Positions 1 through 10,055 of a stretch of DNA of 48,251 nt are shown here, piece by piece; position 1 is the stretch's first letter; every line of letters begins with the position of its first letter. The translations under genes were made by a program, and so were the position numbers. Below the pieces are notes generated by a model that did no database searches, had not been told where the DNA came from, and saw only the letters and a list, made by a program, of their open reading frames with translations. Source of the stretch: Candidatus Adlerbacteria bacterium. Its GTDB lineage: Bacteria > Patescibacteriota > Minisyncoccia > Phycocordibacterales > SBAW01. The stretch covers positions 117,087 through 165,337 of the forward strand of contig PLCJ01000003.1 in the NCBI GenBank assembly GCA_003135635.1. The letters run 5' to 3'.

Positions 1-3000
1 TTGAGTTACGTCACCTCCTGCAGAAGCAGCACCACCCGCGTGTTTGATGTTCATAGTGAGTTGTGTTCCTGGCTCACCAATTGCCTGAGCAGCGATAGTG
101 CCAACCGCTTCACCAAGACCCACGAGTTTCATAGTGCCAAGATCAACACCGTAGCAATGTGCACAGATACCCTTGCGTGACTTACAACCTATGGGTGAGC
201 GTACATATACACTCTCAATTCCTGTATCTTCAATATGTTTTGCATCTTTTTTTGTTAAGAAGTAGCCTTTCCGATACTCAACGTTGCCTTGGATTTCTAT
301 GTCAGCTGCTAAGTATCTGCCATCGATATTTTTCGCAAGAAAAGTACCTATGCCAGAAGCGCTTTCACGATGGATCGTTAGACCCACCTTAGTGCCACAC
401 TCTTCCCCATCAATAACAATATCCTGTGCTACATCAAAGAGACGGCGCGTAAGATAGCCCGCCTTTGCCGTGGAAAGAGCGGTTGAAGCAAGACCTGAGC
501 GAGAACCGTGCGTCGTCGTAAAATATTCAATAGGCGACAACCCCTCTTTCATTGACTTGGTTACCGGAAGCTCAATAGTCTCCCCCGTGGGCGAGGCAAT
601 AAGTCCTTTCATACCAACCATCTGGGTCATCTGCGAGAGAGAACCACGAGCACCAGAAAGTAACATATCAGATACAGGACCATCAACCGGCAGCGTAAGG
701 GGAATAAGCTTTTCAACATCAGATTTAGCAGCATGCCAAACTTCTATATTCATCCGATAGCGTTCCTCTTCGGAAAGGAGACCATTCTGCCAGTGAGTGA
801 CAATCTCATCTGATTTCTTCTGAGCTGCAGTTACAATCGCCTCTTTTTCTTTTGGAATACGAATGTCGTCAAGCGACCAAGTGATACCAGATTGAGTCAC
901 GTATCGAAAACCGAAGTTTTTAATACGATCCATGATGTCAGGCAGTTTATCGAGGCCATAGCGCGCAATAAGATCATCTACGAGCTTGGCAAGGCTCTTT
1001 TTGGTTATGGGTTGGTTGATGAAAGGATAATCTCCTGGAAAAACGGTGTTAAAAAGCAATCGTCCGACGGTTGTGTCAAACAAGGATCCACCGAATTGGG
1101 CATATTTTTCCTTTTCAGATGGCATAACTTTTATCTTTGCTTGAAAACCAACCTTGCCATAGTCGTATGCGAGAATTGCTGCATTGGGACTTGGGAATGC
1201 AAGACCTTCACCCTTAGCGCCCGGCATTTCTTTCGTCATCCAATAAGAGCCAAGAAGAATATCCAGAAGCTTTGACACCACAACAGGTTCGCCATCTCCT
1301 GGCTTAAGGATGTTTTTCGGTGCTGCCATAATTTCACGCGCTTCTACTTGTGCTTCAGGAGATAGGGGTACGTGTACTGCCATCTGATCACCATCAAAAT
1401 CAGCGTTAAATGCGGGACACACGAGAGGGTGTAGTTGGATAGCGTTTCCTTCGATGAGGATAGGTTGAAATGCTTGAATACCAAGACGGTGGAGTGTAGG
1501 TGCACGGTTAAGAAGTACATACTTGTCTCTGATCACTTCTTCAAGAATAGCCCATACCTCCGGGACACCTTCATCAATCAGGCGGCCTGCACCACGAATA
1601 TTGTAAGCTAATTCCTTCTCAAGAAGTTTTCCAATAACGAATGGACGGAAGAGCTCAAGCGCCATGTGCTTTGGGAGCCCACATTGATTAAGCTTGAGCT
1701 CTGGGCCAACGACAATGACTGAGCGACCTGAGTAATCAACTCGCTTACCAAGTAAATTCTGACGGAAAAGACCATGTTTACCTTTGAGATTATCGGCAAG
1801 AGACTTGAGAGGTCTTGAACGAGCTTGTGTTGTGGCAGAATATGCTGCACCGCCATGGCGGATGGAGTTATCAATAAGTGCATCAACTGCCTCCTGCAGA
1901 ATACGTTTCTCATTGCGCAAAATGACGTCGGGTGCATGAATTTCAAGCAGTTTTTTGAGACGATTGTTGCGATTAATAACTCGCCTATACAAATCGTTCA
2001 CATCGGAAGTAGCATGGCGTCCACCATCAAGCGCAACCATAGGACGCAAACCCGGGGGAATGATAGGAATACGAGTGAGAAACATCCACTCGGGTCTCAC
2101 ATTTGCACGGATCATGCCACGCAATACTGAAAGCCGCTTGTTGGACTTTTCTCGCTCTGCCGCACCTACCTTTGGAAGAGCATCGGCTACAGTGTTTGCA
2201 AGTTTCACAAGATCAAGTCCGCGGCATAGGTTATATACCGCTTCCGCGCCAATACCCGCCTCAAACATCGCACCATACTTTAACCAAAAGCGATGATATT
2301 TTGGCTCATCAAGCACCGTACCCACGGCAATGGAATCAATATCGCGCTTTGCTTCCAGAAAAAGCTCTTTTATTTTATCTTTGGATTTTTCATCTTGAAG
2401 ATTTTTGAGCTTGGCTTTGTATTCAGTCTCAAGCTCAGAAATAATGCGCTCTTTCTCCGCCTTATGAACAACCGTAATAATGTACCCTGCAAAATATACA
2501 ACTTTTTCAAGATCACTCGCTGAAATACCGAGAATTAAGGAAAGATGCGATGGGATGGAGCGCAAAAACCATACATGCGCCACGGGTACTGCGAGATCGA
2601 CATGACCCATCCGTTCCCGACGCACAATAGCCCGAGTGATTTCAACACCACATTTCTCGCATACGATACCTTTGTAACGAATGCCGCGGTATTTGCCGCA
2701 ATAACATTCATAATCCCGTTCTGGACCAAAAATCTTTTCATCAAATAGAGAATTTTTTTCTGGTCTCTGGGTTCGATAGTTGATAGTCTCCGGTTTGGTA
2801 ACTTCACCATGCGACCATTGAAAAATTTTATCTGGGCTTGCTGGTCTAATACGAATGGAGTCAAAATCTGCCGTTTCCGCTCCTAATGTTTTACCTATAC
2901 TTCGCACCGGCTCTGCATTTCGCATAAGCTCGACATCAAGAGCCAGCCCCCGTAAGGTATGGAGCAAAACATTAAATGATGCAGGCGCGTAATGGTGGCT

Positions 3001-6000
3001 AATACGCTCACCACGAACGATAGCGTCAAAGGCTGCTGAGCGACCCATGATGTCGTCCGACTTTATGGTAAGCATTTCACGCAACGTATAAGCCGCACCA
3101 TAGCCCAATAGCGCCCATACTTCCATTTCACCAAATCTTTGACCGCCTCCTTGTGCTTTACCGCCAAGTGGCTGCTGAGTAATGAGCGAATAGGGACCAA
3201 TGGAACGCATGTGGATTTTATCCTCCACCATGTGATGAAGCTTAAGGATGTACATATATCCCACCGCAATATCCTGCTCAAATTGTTCGCCTGTGCGGCC
3301 GTCATAGAGTTTCATTTTCCCTGTTTCGCTGAAGCCTGCTTTCTTTAGCTCTTCCCGAATTTCTCCTTCTGTAGCACCAGCAAAGGGCGGACAGATTGCT
3401 TGATAGTTAAGAGTATTAGCGGCTAGCCCAAGATGAAGCTCGAGGATTTGACCGAGATTCATACGAGAAGGCACTCCTAGTGGAGTTAGAATAAGATCAA
3501 TTGGATGACCGTCGGCGGTATAGGGCATATCCTCTTCAGGAAGGATACGAGAAATAACACCCTTATTGCCGTGGCGACCAGCAAGTTTGTCCCCAACGGA
3601 AACTGCACGTAGTTGTGCGATTTCAATATGAATGCGCTTGATGATGCCGCTCTCCAGTTGGTGCCCTGCCTCACGAGAAAAAATCTTAATACCGATGATA
3701 CGACCGCGTTTGTCATTTTCCATCCGCAAGCTGGAATCTTTCACATCCCGCGCCTTATCTCCAAAGATAGAACGGAGTAATCGTTCTTCGGGCGTTAATT
3801 GGGTTTCTCCTTTTGGAGTAATTTTGCCTACAAGAATATCGCCCGGACGTACTTCTGAGCCAACACGGATAATCCCATCTTCGTCGAGGTTGCGGAGTTT
3901 TGCTTCAGATACATTCGGAATATCATGGGTAGTAACTTCGGGACCAAGTTTGGTATCACGCACATTGCAAACAAATTCTTCGATATGAATGGAAGAGAAT
4001 TTGCTGTCTTTAACTAGACGCTCAGAAATAACGATGGCGTCTTCATAATTAGCCCCTGACCAGCACATAAAAGCAGTGAGCACATTTTGGCCAAGTGCAA
4101 GCTGTCCCCCCTCAGTCGAGGATACATCTGCCAGGAGGCTGCCTTTTTTTACCTTATCCCCCAAAGATACAATCGGTCGCTGATGAAAACTTGTAAAACC
4201 ATTAGTACGAACAAAATTAACAAGAGAATATTCCAGTTCTTTTCCTTTTTCATTTTTAACCTTGATGTGTTTCCCATCGACTGCCGTGATGATCCCTGCC
4301 TCTTTTGCAACAACAAGCCGACCGGTATCCTTTGCCGCACGCGATTCCATACCGGTAGCAACAAGTGGCACCTCGGGCATAATGCAAGGTGTTGCCTGTT
4401 TTTGCATGTTTGAACCCATAAGCGAGCGGTTTGCATCGTCATGTTCCAAAAATGGGATCATGCATGTTGCCACTGAAAACGGCTGCTCAGCCGCGATATC
4501 GATGTAGCTCACCTCATTTCTTGGTACACGCATGGGAGAACCATCCAGCCGTACCTCTATCATCTCTTCCGCTAAAGTACCGTTCTCAATACGAGTGGCG
4601 CCGTGAGCGATTTTTTCTTTTTCTTCTTCTGCAGCATTAAGATATACGATGTCATTGGTCACTGTACTGTTCACTACTTTTGCATATGGAGTCTCGATCA
4701 TCCCAAATTCATTGAGTCGAGCAAATGTAGTGAGGCGAAGAATAAGGCCGATATTTGGGCCTTCTGGCGTATGGATGGGGCATAACCGCCCGTAGTGGGA
4801 AGGATGCACATCGCGCACTTCAAACCCTGCACGCTCACGAGTAAGACCCCCGGGGCCAAGTGCGGACATGGTACGCAAATGTTCAAGTTCCTCCAGTGCA
4901 TTCGTTTGTTGCATGAATTGAGAAAGTTGATTCGTGGTGAAAAACTCCTTGATACGTGCTTGAAACGGACGCGGGTTTACGAACTGGACAGGCAGTGTTG
5001 CCTCCGCATCAATCGTTGACATACGATCTTGAATATTCCGCTTCATGTGAGTAAGACCAACACGCAATCGTTGCTGAAGTGTCTCGCCAACACAACGCAC
5101 TCGACGAGAACCAAGGTGGTCAATATTATCCCCAAGTCCCTCAGGATCATTTTCAAGCTTGAGCATGTGCTCAATAACTGTCACGAGGTCATCAAGCGAG
5201 AGAGTTTTGCGCTTTAGCTCTTTTTCATCCAAAGACTTGCCAAAACGTTGATTAAAGCGGAATCGGCCAACGCGAGAAAGGTCGTATCGTTCCTCACTAA
5301 ATAATGAATTAATGTATTCTTTAGCATTTTGGGCAGTTGCGAGATCTCCATCTCGAAGATGTTTGTGGATTTCTATATACGCTTCCTCTACGGTCTTGGC
5401 AGGATCCTTCTCAAGTACCCTTTCTGCCCATTTTTTACCTACATCGGTGCGAGCGAAGAGCGATTTTATATCGCTGTCATATTGGGCACCCATCACTCGT
5501 AGGAGCGACACTGCAGGGAACTTTCGTTTACGATCGATACGAATTGAAATATCTCCGGTTCCTTCTGCTTCAAGCTCAATCCATGCGCCGCGTACCGGAA
5601 TAATTTTTGCTCCAAAATGTTGCTTACCCTTGACTTCTTCTGCAGTAAAGAAAACCCCATAGGAACGCGCAAGCTGCGGTACGATAACGCGCTCAACTCC
5701 GTTAATAATAAAAGTGCCGTGCTCAGTCATGATCGGTAAATCAGCAAGAAAGATTTCTTGCTCTTTTTCTTCATTCCGAGTTTTGTTCTTCAAACGAACT
5801 ACCGCGCGCACGGGTGCATCAAGTGTCAGCTTCTGCGCCTTGGCATAATGCTCATCATATTTCGGCTCGCCTATTTCTATCTTCAGAAATTCAAGTTCAA
5901 ATTTTTTTCCTGAATAATCCTTGATGGGAGTAAACTCTTTAAACGTCTCTCTGAATCCTTCCTTAAGGAGCCACGCAAATGAATCAACCTGGGCAGCAAC

Positions 6001-6060
6001 CAGGTTTGGAACCTCAACTCGAGAGGCGCGAAAACGACTAAAGAACTTTTGTTCACGCAT
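1..6060 (-). CDS. rpoBC: DNA-directed RNA polymerase beta and beta' subunits fused in a single open frame (RpoB-RpoC); C-terminal part of beta' runs off the left edge
   Basis: Minus frame starting ATG at 6060 (MREQKFFSRFRASRVEVPNL...). Triplet-by-triplet read of most of 1-6060 in this frame found no TTA/CTA/TCA (minus stops), including across the beta/beta' junction at about 2830-2940 (...ASFNVLLHTLRGLALDVELMRNAEPVRSIGKTLGAETADFDSIRIRPASPDKIFQWSHGEVTKPETINYRTQRPEKNSLFDEKIFGPERDYECYCGKYRG). Contains the beta' NADFDGDQMAVH motif. Confidence 0.93.
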   Translation of the reverse strand, partial: MREQKFFSRFRASRVEVPNLVAAQVDSFAWLLKEGFRETFKEFTPIKDYSGKKFELEFLKIEIGEPKYDEHYAKAQKLTLDAPVRAVVRLKNKTRNEEKEQEIFLADLPIMTEHGTFIINGVERVIVPQLARSYGVFFTAEEVKGKQHFGAKIIPVRGAWIELEAEGTGDISIRIDRKRKFPAVSLLRVMGAQYDSDIKSLFARTDVGKKWAERVLEKDPAKTVEEAYIEIHKHLRDGDLATAQNAKEYINSLFSEERYDLSRVGRFRFNQRFGKSLDEKELKRKTLSLDDLVTVIEHMLKLENDPEGLGDNIDHLGSRRVRCVGETLQQRLRVGLTHMKRNIQDRMSTIDAEATLPVQFVNPRPFQARIKEFFTTNQLSQFMQQTNALEELEHLRTMSALGPGGLTRERAGFEVRDVHPSHYGRLCPIHTPEGPNIGLILRLTTFARLNEFGMIETPYAKVVNSTVTNDIVYLNAAEEEKEKIAHGATRIENGTLAEEMIEVRLDGSPMRVPRNEVSYIDIAAEQPFSVATCMIPFLEHDDANRSLMGSNMQKQATPCIMPEVPLVATGMESRAAKDTGRLVVAKEAGIITAVDGKHIKVKNEKGKELEYSLVNFVRTNGFTSFHQRPIVSLGDKVKKGSLLADVSSTEGGQLALGQNVLTAFMCWSGANYEDAIVISERLVKDSKFSSIHIEEFVCNVRDTKLGPEVTTHDIPNVSEAKLRNLDEDGIIRVGSEVRPGDILVGKITPKGETQLTPEERLLRSIFGDKARDVKDSSLRMENDKRGRIIGIKIFSREAGHQLESGIIKRIHIEIAQLRAVSVGDKLAGRHGNKGVISRILPEEDMPYTADGHPIDLILTPLGVPSRMNLGQILELHLGLAANTLNYQAICPPFAGATEGEIREELKKAGFSETGKMKLYDGRTGEQFEQDIAVGYMYILKLHHMVEDKIHMRSIGPYSLITQQPLGGKAQGGGQRFGEMEVWALLGYGAAYTLREMLTIKSDDIMGRSAAFDAIVRGERISHHYAPASFNVLLHTLRGLALDVELMRNAEPVRSIGKTLGAETADFDSIRIRPASPDKIFQWSHGEVTKPETINYRTQRPEKNSLFDEKIFGPERDYECYCGKYRGIRYKGIVCEKCGVEITRAIVRRERMGHVDLAVPVAHVWFLRSIPSHLSLILGISASDLEKVVYFAGYIITVVHKAEKERIISELETEYKAKLKNLQDEKSKDKIKELFLEAKRDIDSIAVGTVLDEPKYHRFWLKYGAMFEAGIGAEAVYNLCRGLDLVKLANTVADALPKVGAAEREKSNKRLSVLRGMIRANVRPEWMFLTRIPIIPPGLRPMVALDGGRHATSDVNDLYRRVINRNNRLKKLLEIHAPDVILRNEKRILQEAVDALIDNSIRHGGAAYSATTQARSRPLKSLADNLKGKHGLFRQNLLGKRVDYSGRSVIVVGPELKLNQCGLPKHMALELFRPFVIGKLLEKELAYNIRGAGRLIDEGVPEVWAILEEVIRDKYVLLNRAPTLHRLGIQAFQPILIEGNAIQLHPLVCPAFNADFDGDQMAVHVPLSPEAQVEAREIMAAPKNILKPGDGEPVVVSKLLDILLGSYWMTKEMPGAKGEGLAFPSPNAAILAYDYGKVGFQAKIKVMPSEKEKYAQFGGSLFDTTVGRLLFNTVFPGDYPFINQPITKKSLAKLVDDLIARYGLDKLPDIMDRIKNFGFRYVTQSGITWSLDDIRIPKEKEAIVTAAQKKSDEIVTHWQNGLLSEEERYRMNIEVWHAAKSDVEKLIPLTLPVDGPVSDMLLSGARGSLSQMTQMVGMKGLIASPTGETIELPVTKSMKEGLSPIEYFTTTHGSRSGLASTALSTAKAGYLTRRLFDVAQDIVIDGEECGTKVGLTIHRESASGIGTFLAKNIDGRYLAADIEIQGNVEYRKGYFLTKKDAKHIEDTGIESVYVRSPIGCKSRKGICAHCYGVDLGTMKLVGLGEAVGTIAAQAIGEPGTQLTMNIKHAGGAASAGGDVTQ

Positions 6061-6322
6061 ACGGTTATAAATTGTAGTAAGCGATTAAAAAACGCATAGA
6101 ACACCATTAACCGTTAAAGGCTCAAATACTTTCGCCATTGCCACAGCAGGGGGTGTATATATAAACAAAAAATAGCCAGCGCAGAAAACGCCTCCCCGCT
6201 TAGTCTTTTCCCTAAGCTCAGATGGCCCTTTTGTTTTATTTCTTTTCTACAGTTTTGAAACCCCGCTCTCAAAACTCACTCTGTCTGCTTTTGGCAGATA
6301 TCTTGCACTGGTTTCAAGTATG

Positions 6323-6352
6323 AATATAGCACCCTTGAACTCTTGAAGTCAA
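6323..6352 (-). promoter_or_regulatory. Sigma70-type promoter upstream of rpoBC: TTGACT-18 bp-TATATT with TGC extended -10
   Basis: Minus strand TTGACT (6347-6352), spacer 6329-6346, TATATT (6323-6328). Confidence 0.55.
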
Positions 6353-6364
6353 GCCTTATCCACA

Positions 6365-7072
6365 TTAACGTAATGGGTGTCTCCTTTTGAGCTTCCATGC
6401 CTCTATTTTTCCTCGATCGCCGGAAAGGAGGATTTTTGGTACACGGTAGATATAGCCCTCACAGGCAATAACCTCGGGTCGAGTATATGTTTCCCTTGAA
6501 GATACACGATTCTCTTCTACGGATTCAAACTTCCCCAAAACGCCGGGTAGCTGCCGTGCTGTGGCGTCCATAATGGCAAGTGCAGGTATTTCGCCTCCAG
6601 TTAAAATGTAGGGTCCAATAGAGATCTCTTCCGCCTTGAGAATTTTCTTCACCCGAGCATCTATACCTTCATATCGACCACAAATAATAATTATATTTTT
6701 GTGCCTGGAGAGCTTCTTGGCATATAGGTTAGTAAGAGATTTTCCACCCGCTGCAGTAACAATAATCTTTACTCTACCGAACTTTTTTTTAGCATTTTGA
6801 TATGAGGATGTTTTCTGTTTTCGTAAATGGGCATTGATTTTTTTTTGTATCTTTTTAACCGCATGAATAATCGGCTCAGCTTGTAACACCATTCCGGGGC
6901 CGCCGCCATAGGGTCGTTCATCTACTTTGCCCCACTTATTGTTGCGTACAAAATCACGAAGCTGATAGGTTTTAACCGAAATCTTTTTTTCTTTTTGAGC
7001 TCGGCCAAGCACAGAAGCATGAGTATATTCATCTATAACTTCAGGAAAGAGTGTAATGATGTGGAAATTCAT
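6365..7072 (-). CDS. trmD: tRNA (guanine-N1)-methyltransferase TrmD
   Basis: MNFHIITLFPEVIDEY..., ICGRYEGIDARV, SIGPYILTGGEIPALAIMDATARQLPGVLG motifs. Confidence 0.95.
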   Translation of the reverse strand: MNFHIITLFPEVIDEYTHASVLGRAQKEKKISVKTYQLRDFVRNNKWGKVDERPYGGGPGMVLQAEPIIHAVKKIQKKINAHLRKQKTSSYQNAKKKFGRVKIIVTAAGGKSLTNLYAKKLSRHKNIIIICGRYEGIDARVKKILKAEEISIGPYILTGGEIPALAIMDATARQLPGVLGKFESVEENRVSSRETYTRPEVIACEGYIYRVPKILLSGDRGKIEAWKLKRRHPLR

Positions 7073-7192
7073 AGTATGAAAAGACTCCTATCATCTAGAG
7101 GATTATTTCTGTGCGGTTATTCTATCTTGACTCCTCATAAGTCCACGCTTTGTGAGAAATGCTTGCGAGAAGATTTTTTTATTTTTATTCCT

Positions 7193-7546
7193 TTATAGTC
7201 GGAGATCTTCCATCGCCTCATCGACGGATTTCATCGCATGAGGAGGAGGTGTTTCGTGAGAGCCATCCCAACCTGTATCCGCACTGCCGCGACTGCTGCC
7301 CACGGGCTCCTTGATTTTAAGGTTTACGCGCGCATTGTGCTTCATACCTACTACTCGCAAAAGCGTACGAATCGCTTTAGCAGTATTGCCAGAACGGCCA
7401 ATGACTTTGCCCATATCTTCCGGATTAAGATCAAGAGTAAGCAGTACCCCCATCTCATCTACCACGCGGTTTATCTTTACATCCTCTGGATGTTCAACCA
7501 ATCCCTTCACTACAAACTCTAGAAACTCCTCATCTCTCTCTGCCAT
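7193..7546 (-). CDS. KH-domain RNA-binding protein (KhpA-like)
   Basis: LEFVVKGLVEHPEDVKI...LNPEDMGKVIGRSGNTAKAIRTLLRV KH signature; between rpsP and trmD. Confidence 0.85.
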   Translation of the reverse strand: MAERDEEFLEFVVKGLVEHPEDVKINRVVDEMGVLLTLDLNPEDMGKVIGRSGNTAKAIRTLLRVVGMKHNARVNLKIKEPVGSSRGSADTGWDGSHETPPPHAMKSVDEAMEDLRL

Positions 7547-7590
7547 TGCAGTATATTTAATTGATTAAAACTAAACGCACTTACTGTATT

Positions 7591-8016
7591 TTATCCTACC
7601 ACCTCTTCTGGAGCAACTTCACTTTTTTCTTGAAGCTCTTTCTCATTTGAAGCCTTTGGTGAATGAGTTGAATCTTCTTGAGATACTTTTGTATCTCCTG
7701 TAAGGACTTCTTGAGTGTTTTGGCTTTCCGTTACCCTCGTTTGAGGAGTCTTCTTTGGAAGAACGTTTATTTTCTTTGCATCAATGATCTTCTTAGAAAC
7801 TAAAAGATTGTGCACGGTGTCAGAAACGGTCGCACCATGCAACATCCAATGCTTGATGCGCTCGCCCTTAAGTTCAGTACGATCAACACGAGCATCGTAG
7901 AAACCGACCATCTCAAGATAGTTTCCGGTCTTCGGTTTCTTTTTGGAATCAACGACAATTACTCGAAATGAGGGATCGTTTTTCCGGCCATGTCGCTGCA
8001 GTCGTATAGTAATCAT
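7591..8016 (-). CDS. rpsP: 30S ribosomal protein bS16 with extended acidic C-terminal tail
   Basis: MITIRLQRHGRKNDPSFRVIVVDSKKKPKTGNYLEMVGFYDAR; internal ATG at 8016 preferred over the track start at 8172. Confidence 0.93.
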   Translation of the reverse strand: MITIRLQRHGRKNDPSFRVIVVDSKKKPKTGNYLEMVGFYDARVDRTELKGERIKHWMLHGATVSDTVHNLLVSKKIIDAKKINVLPKKTPQTRVTESQNTQEVLTGDTKVSQEDSTHSPKASNEKELQEKSEVAPEEVVG

Positions 8017-8101
8017 ATTTTGAAAAATGTCCCCAAGGGCAACGCAGACTGTAGCAGGCAACTGGCAATACGTCAATCTCCGCGGTATAGTACACGCGTT
8101 T

Positions 8102-10054
8102 ATGTCTCCACATAAAAATAGATCTACGAGACAGAAAAAAATAATAACTGGAATCATACAAATCGCTCGCAACGGAAAAGGATATATTGCTTGGCCAGAG
8201 GAGGCCAGTAAAGAAGATGCGAGAATAGAAAATCAGGACCTTTTAGGAGCGCTCAACGGTGACCTCGTTGAAGTAGCGCTGACGAAGTTTTCTTCCCCGC
8301 CGCAAGGAAAAGTTTTAAAAGTGATCAGCCGTGCTAAGAATGAGTTTGTTACAACCCTCAAAGAGATCGAGGGACAGTGGTTCGCTGTTCCCGTTGACCC
8401 AAGATTTTATCGTACAATTCATTTAATTGGGGTGCCAGAAAATACCACTGCCAACAGCAAAGCTCTCATACGCCTTATATCATTTAGCGGCAGCGCAGAC
8501 CCAGAGGGTGAAATAATCACCCTTATCGGACCAGTCGGCGAGCACTATGCAGAAATGAACGCTATTGTGCTTGAACATGGATTTGCAATTGAGTTTCCAG
8601 AAGAAGTCAAAAAGGAAGCACGTCTAATAGAAGAGCACCATGCGAGGACTATTGCAGAGGAAACGATACACCGGAGGGATTATCGACAATTATCCACCCT
8701 TACTATTGATCCAGCTGATGCTAAAGATTTTGATGATGCGCTTAGTGTGCATGAGCTTAGTCATGATGAATATGAAATCGGCATACATATTGCGGATGTG
8801 ACCTTTTTTGTGAGACCAAAAACAGCGCTTGATACAGAAGCGAGAAAACGTAGTACGAGCGTGTATCTTGTCGATGCGACTATACCGATGCTTCCGGAAG
8901 AACTCTCTGGAAATGTATGCAGTCTGCGAGAAAATGAAGATCGTCTTACCTTTTCTGCCGTATTTCGTATGAATAGACAAGCCAAAGTGCTCGAGCGACG
9001 ATTTGAAAAAAGTATCATTCGATCAAAAAAACGTTTTACTTATGAAGAAGCGCAGATAACACTTGATACACAACAGGGTCTGTATTTTCACGAACTTACC
9101 GTACTGCGAGATCTCGCACGCATTCTCAAAAAAGAGCGAGAGCAAATGGGCGCGATAGATTTTGGCGATGCTAATGAGGTGCATTTTACGCTTGATGAAA
9201 AAGGAACTCCGGTGAGTGTAAAGCGTGTGGATCGGCTTGAAACTAATACGCTTATTGAGGAATTTATGCTTCTTGCTAATCGCGAAGTTGCTCAGTATGT
9301 TTCAAAACTTACACAGAACATTCCAGAAAAAAGTCCCCTATTTCTCTACCGTATTCATGATACGCCAAAAGAAGATAGGATCGAGGAGCTTGCTACTTTT
9401 GTACGCGCCATCGGATATGATTTTGGCAATAAAAAAAGAAATCATTCTCCACGCGATATAATCAAATTGTTAAAAGATATTGAAGGTACAGCCGAGGAGA
9501 ACCTTATTCGCACAGCGACTGTGCGCTCAATGGCCAAGGCAATCTATTCTACAAAAAATATTGGACACTTTGGACTGATGCTTCGACACTACACACATTT
9601 TACTTCTCCGATACGGCGCTATCCAGATATACTCGTACATCGTATACTCCTATCACATCTCAACCACAAACTGCTGACGCAGGAGGAATTTAGCAACCTT
9701 GAGCAACTATGTATTGCCGCAAGCGAACAAGAAGCAAGGGCAGTAGCCGCTGAGCGGGAAAGTATACGCTATAAGCAAGTGCAATATATGACTAGTAAAA
9801 TTGGACAGGAATTTGATGCTCTTATCTCAGGCGTAACAGATTGGGGTTTGTATGTAGAAGAAAAAGAGACCTCTGCCGAAGGGTTGGTGCGAATACGTAC
9901 TCTGGGAAATGAATATTTTAATTATGTTGCAAAAGAATATGCACTTGTGGGAGAACAGAGCAAAAAAAAATACACGCTGGGTGACCAGGTGCGAGTTAAA
10001 TTAGTCGCGACTGATCCAGCAGCACGAACATTGGATTTTGCCTTGATTATCTAA
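8102..10054 (+). CDS. rnr: Ribonuclease R / RNase II family exoribonuclease with C-terminal S1-like domain
   Basis: TIDPADAKDFDDALSV catalytic motif, HYTHFTSPIRRYPDILVHR; start chosen at MSPHKNRSTRQKK (8102) rather than 8027. Confidence 0.93.
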   Translation: MSPHKNRSTRQKKIITGIIQIARNGKGYIAWPEEASKEDARIENQDLLGALNGDLVEVALTKFSSPPQGKVLKVISRAKNEFVTTLKEIEGQWFAVPVDPRFYRTIHLIGVPENTTANSKALIRLISFSGSADPEGEIITLIGPVGEHYAEMNAIVLEHGFAIEFPEEVKKEARLIEEHHARTIAEETIHRRDYRQLSTLTIDPADAKDFDDALSVHELSHDEYEIGIHIADVTFFVRPKTALDTEARKRSTSVYLVDATIPMLPEELSGNVCSLRENEDRLTFSAVFRMNRQAKVLERRFEKSIIRSKKRFTYEEAQITLDTQQGLYFHELTVLRDLARILKKEREQMGAIDFGDANEVHFTLDEKGTPVSVKRVDRLETNTLIEEFMLLANREVAQYVSKLTQNIPEKSPLFLYRIHDTPKEDRIEELATFVRAIGYDFGNKKRNHSPRDIIKLLKDIEGTAEENLIRTATVRSMAKAIYSTKNIGHFGLMLRHYTHFTSPIRRYPDILVHRILLSHLNHKLLTQEEFSNLEQLCIAASEQEARAVAAERESIRYKQVQYMTSKIGQEFDALISGVTDWGLYVEEKETSAEGLVRIRTLGNEYFNYVAKEYALVGEQSKKKYTLGDQVRVKLVATDPAARTLDFALII

Positions 10055-10055
10055 G

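Noticed and set aside
2920-2925. Internal ATG at 2925 as an independent rpoC start
   Set aside because: In frame but with no intervening stop or convincing SD directly upstream; kept as an alternative, not as a separate gene call.
159-5696. Many short ORFs in the track between 159 and 5696 on both strands
   Set aside because: All lie on other frames of the rpoBC gene; translations have no family features and are antisense or out-of-frame artefacts.
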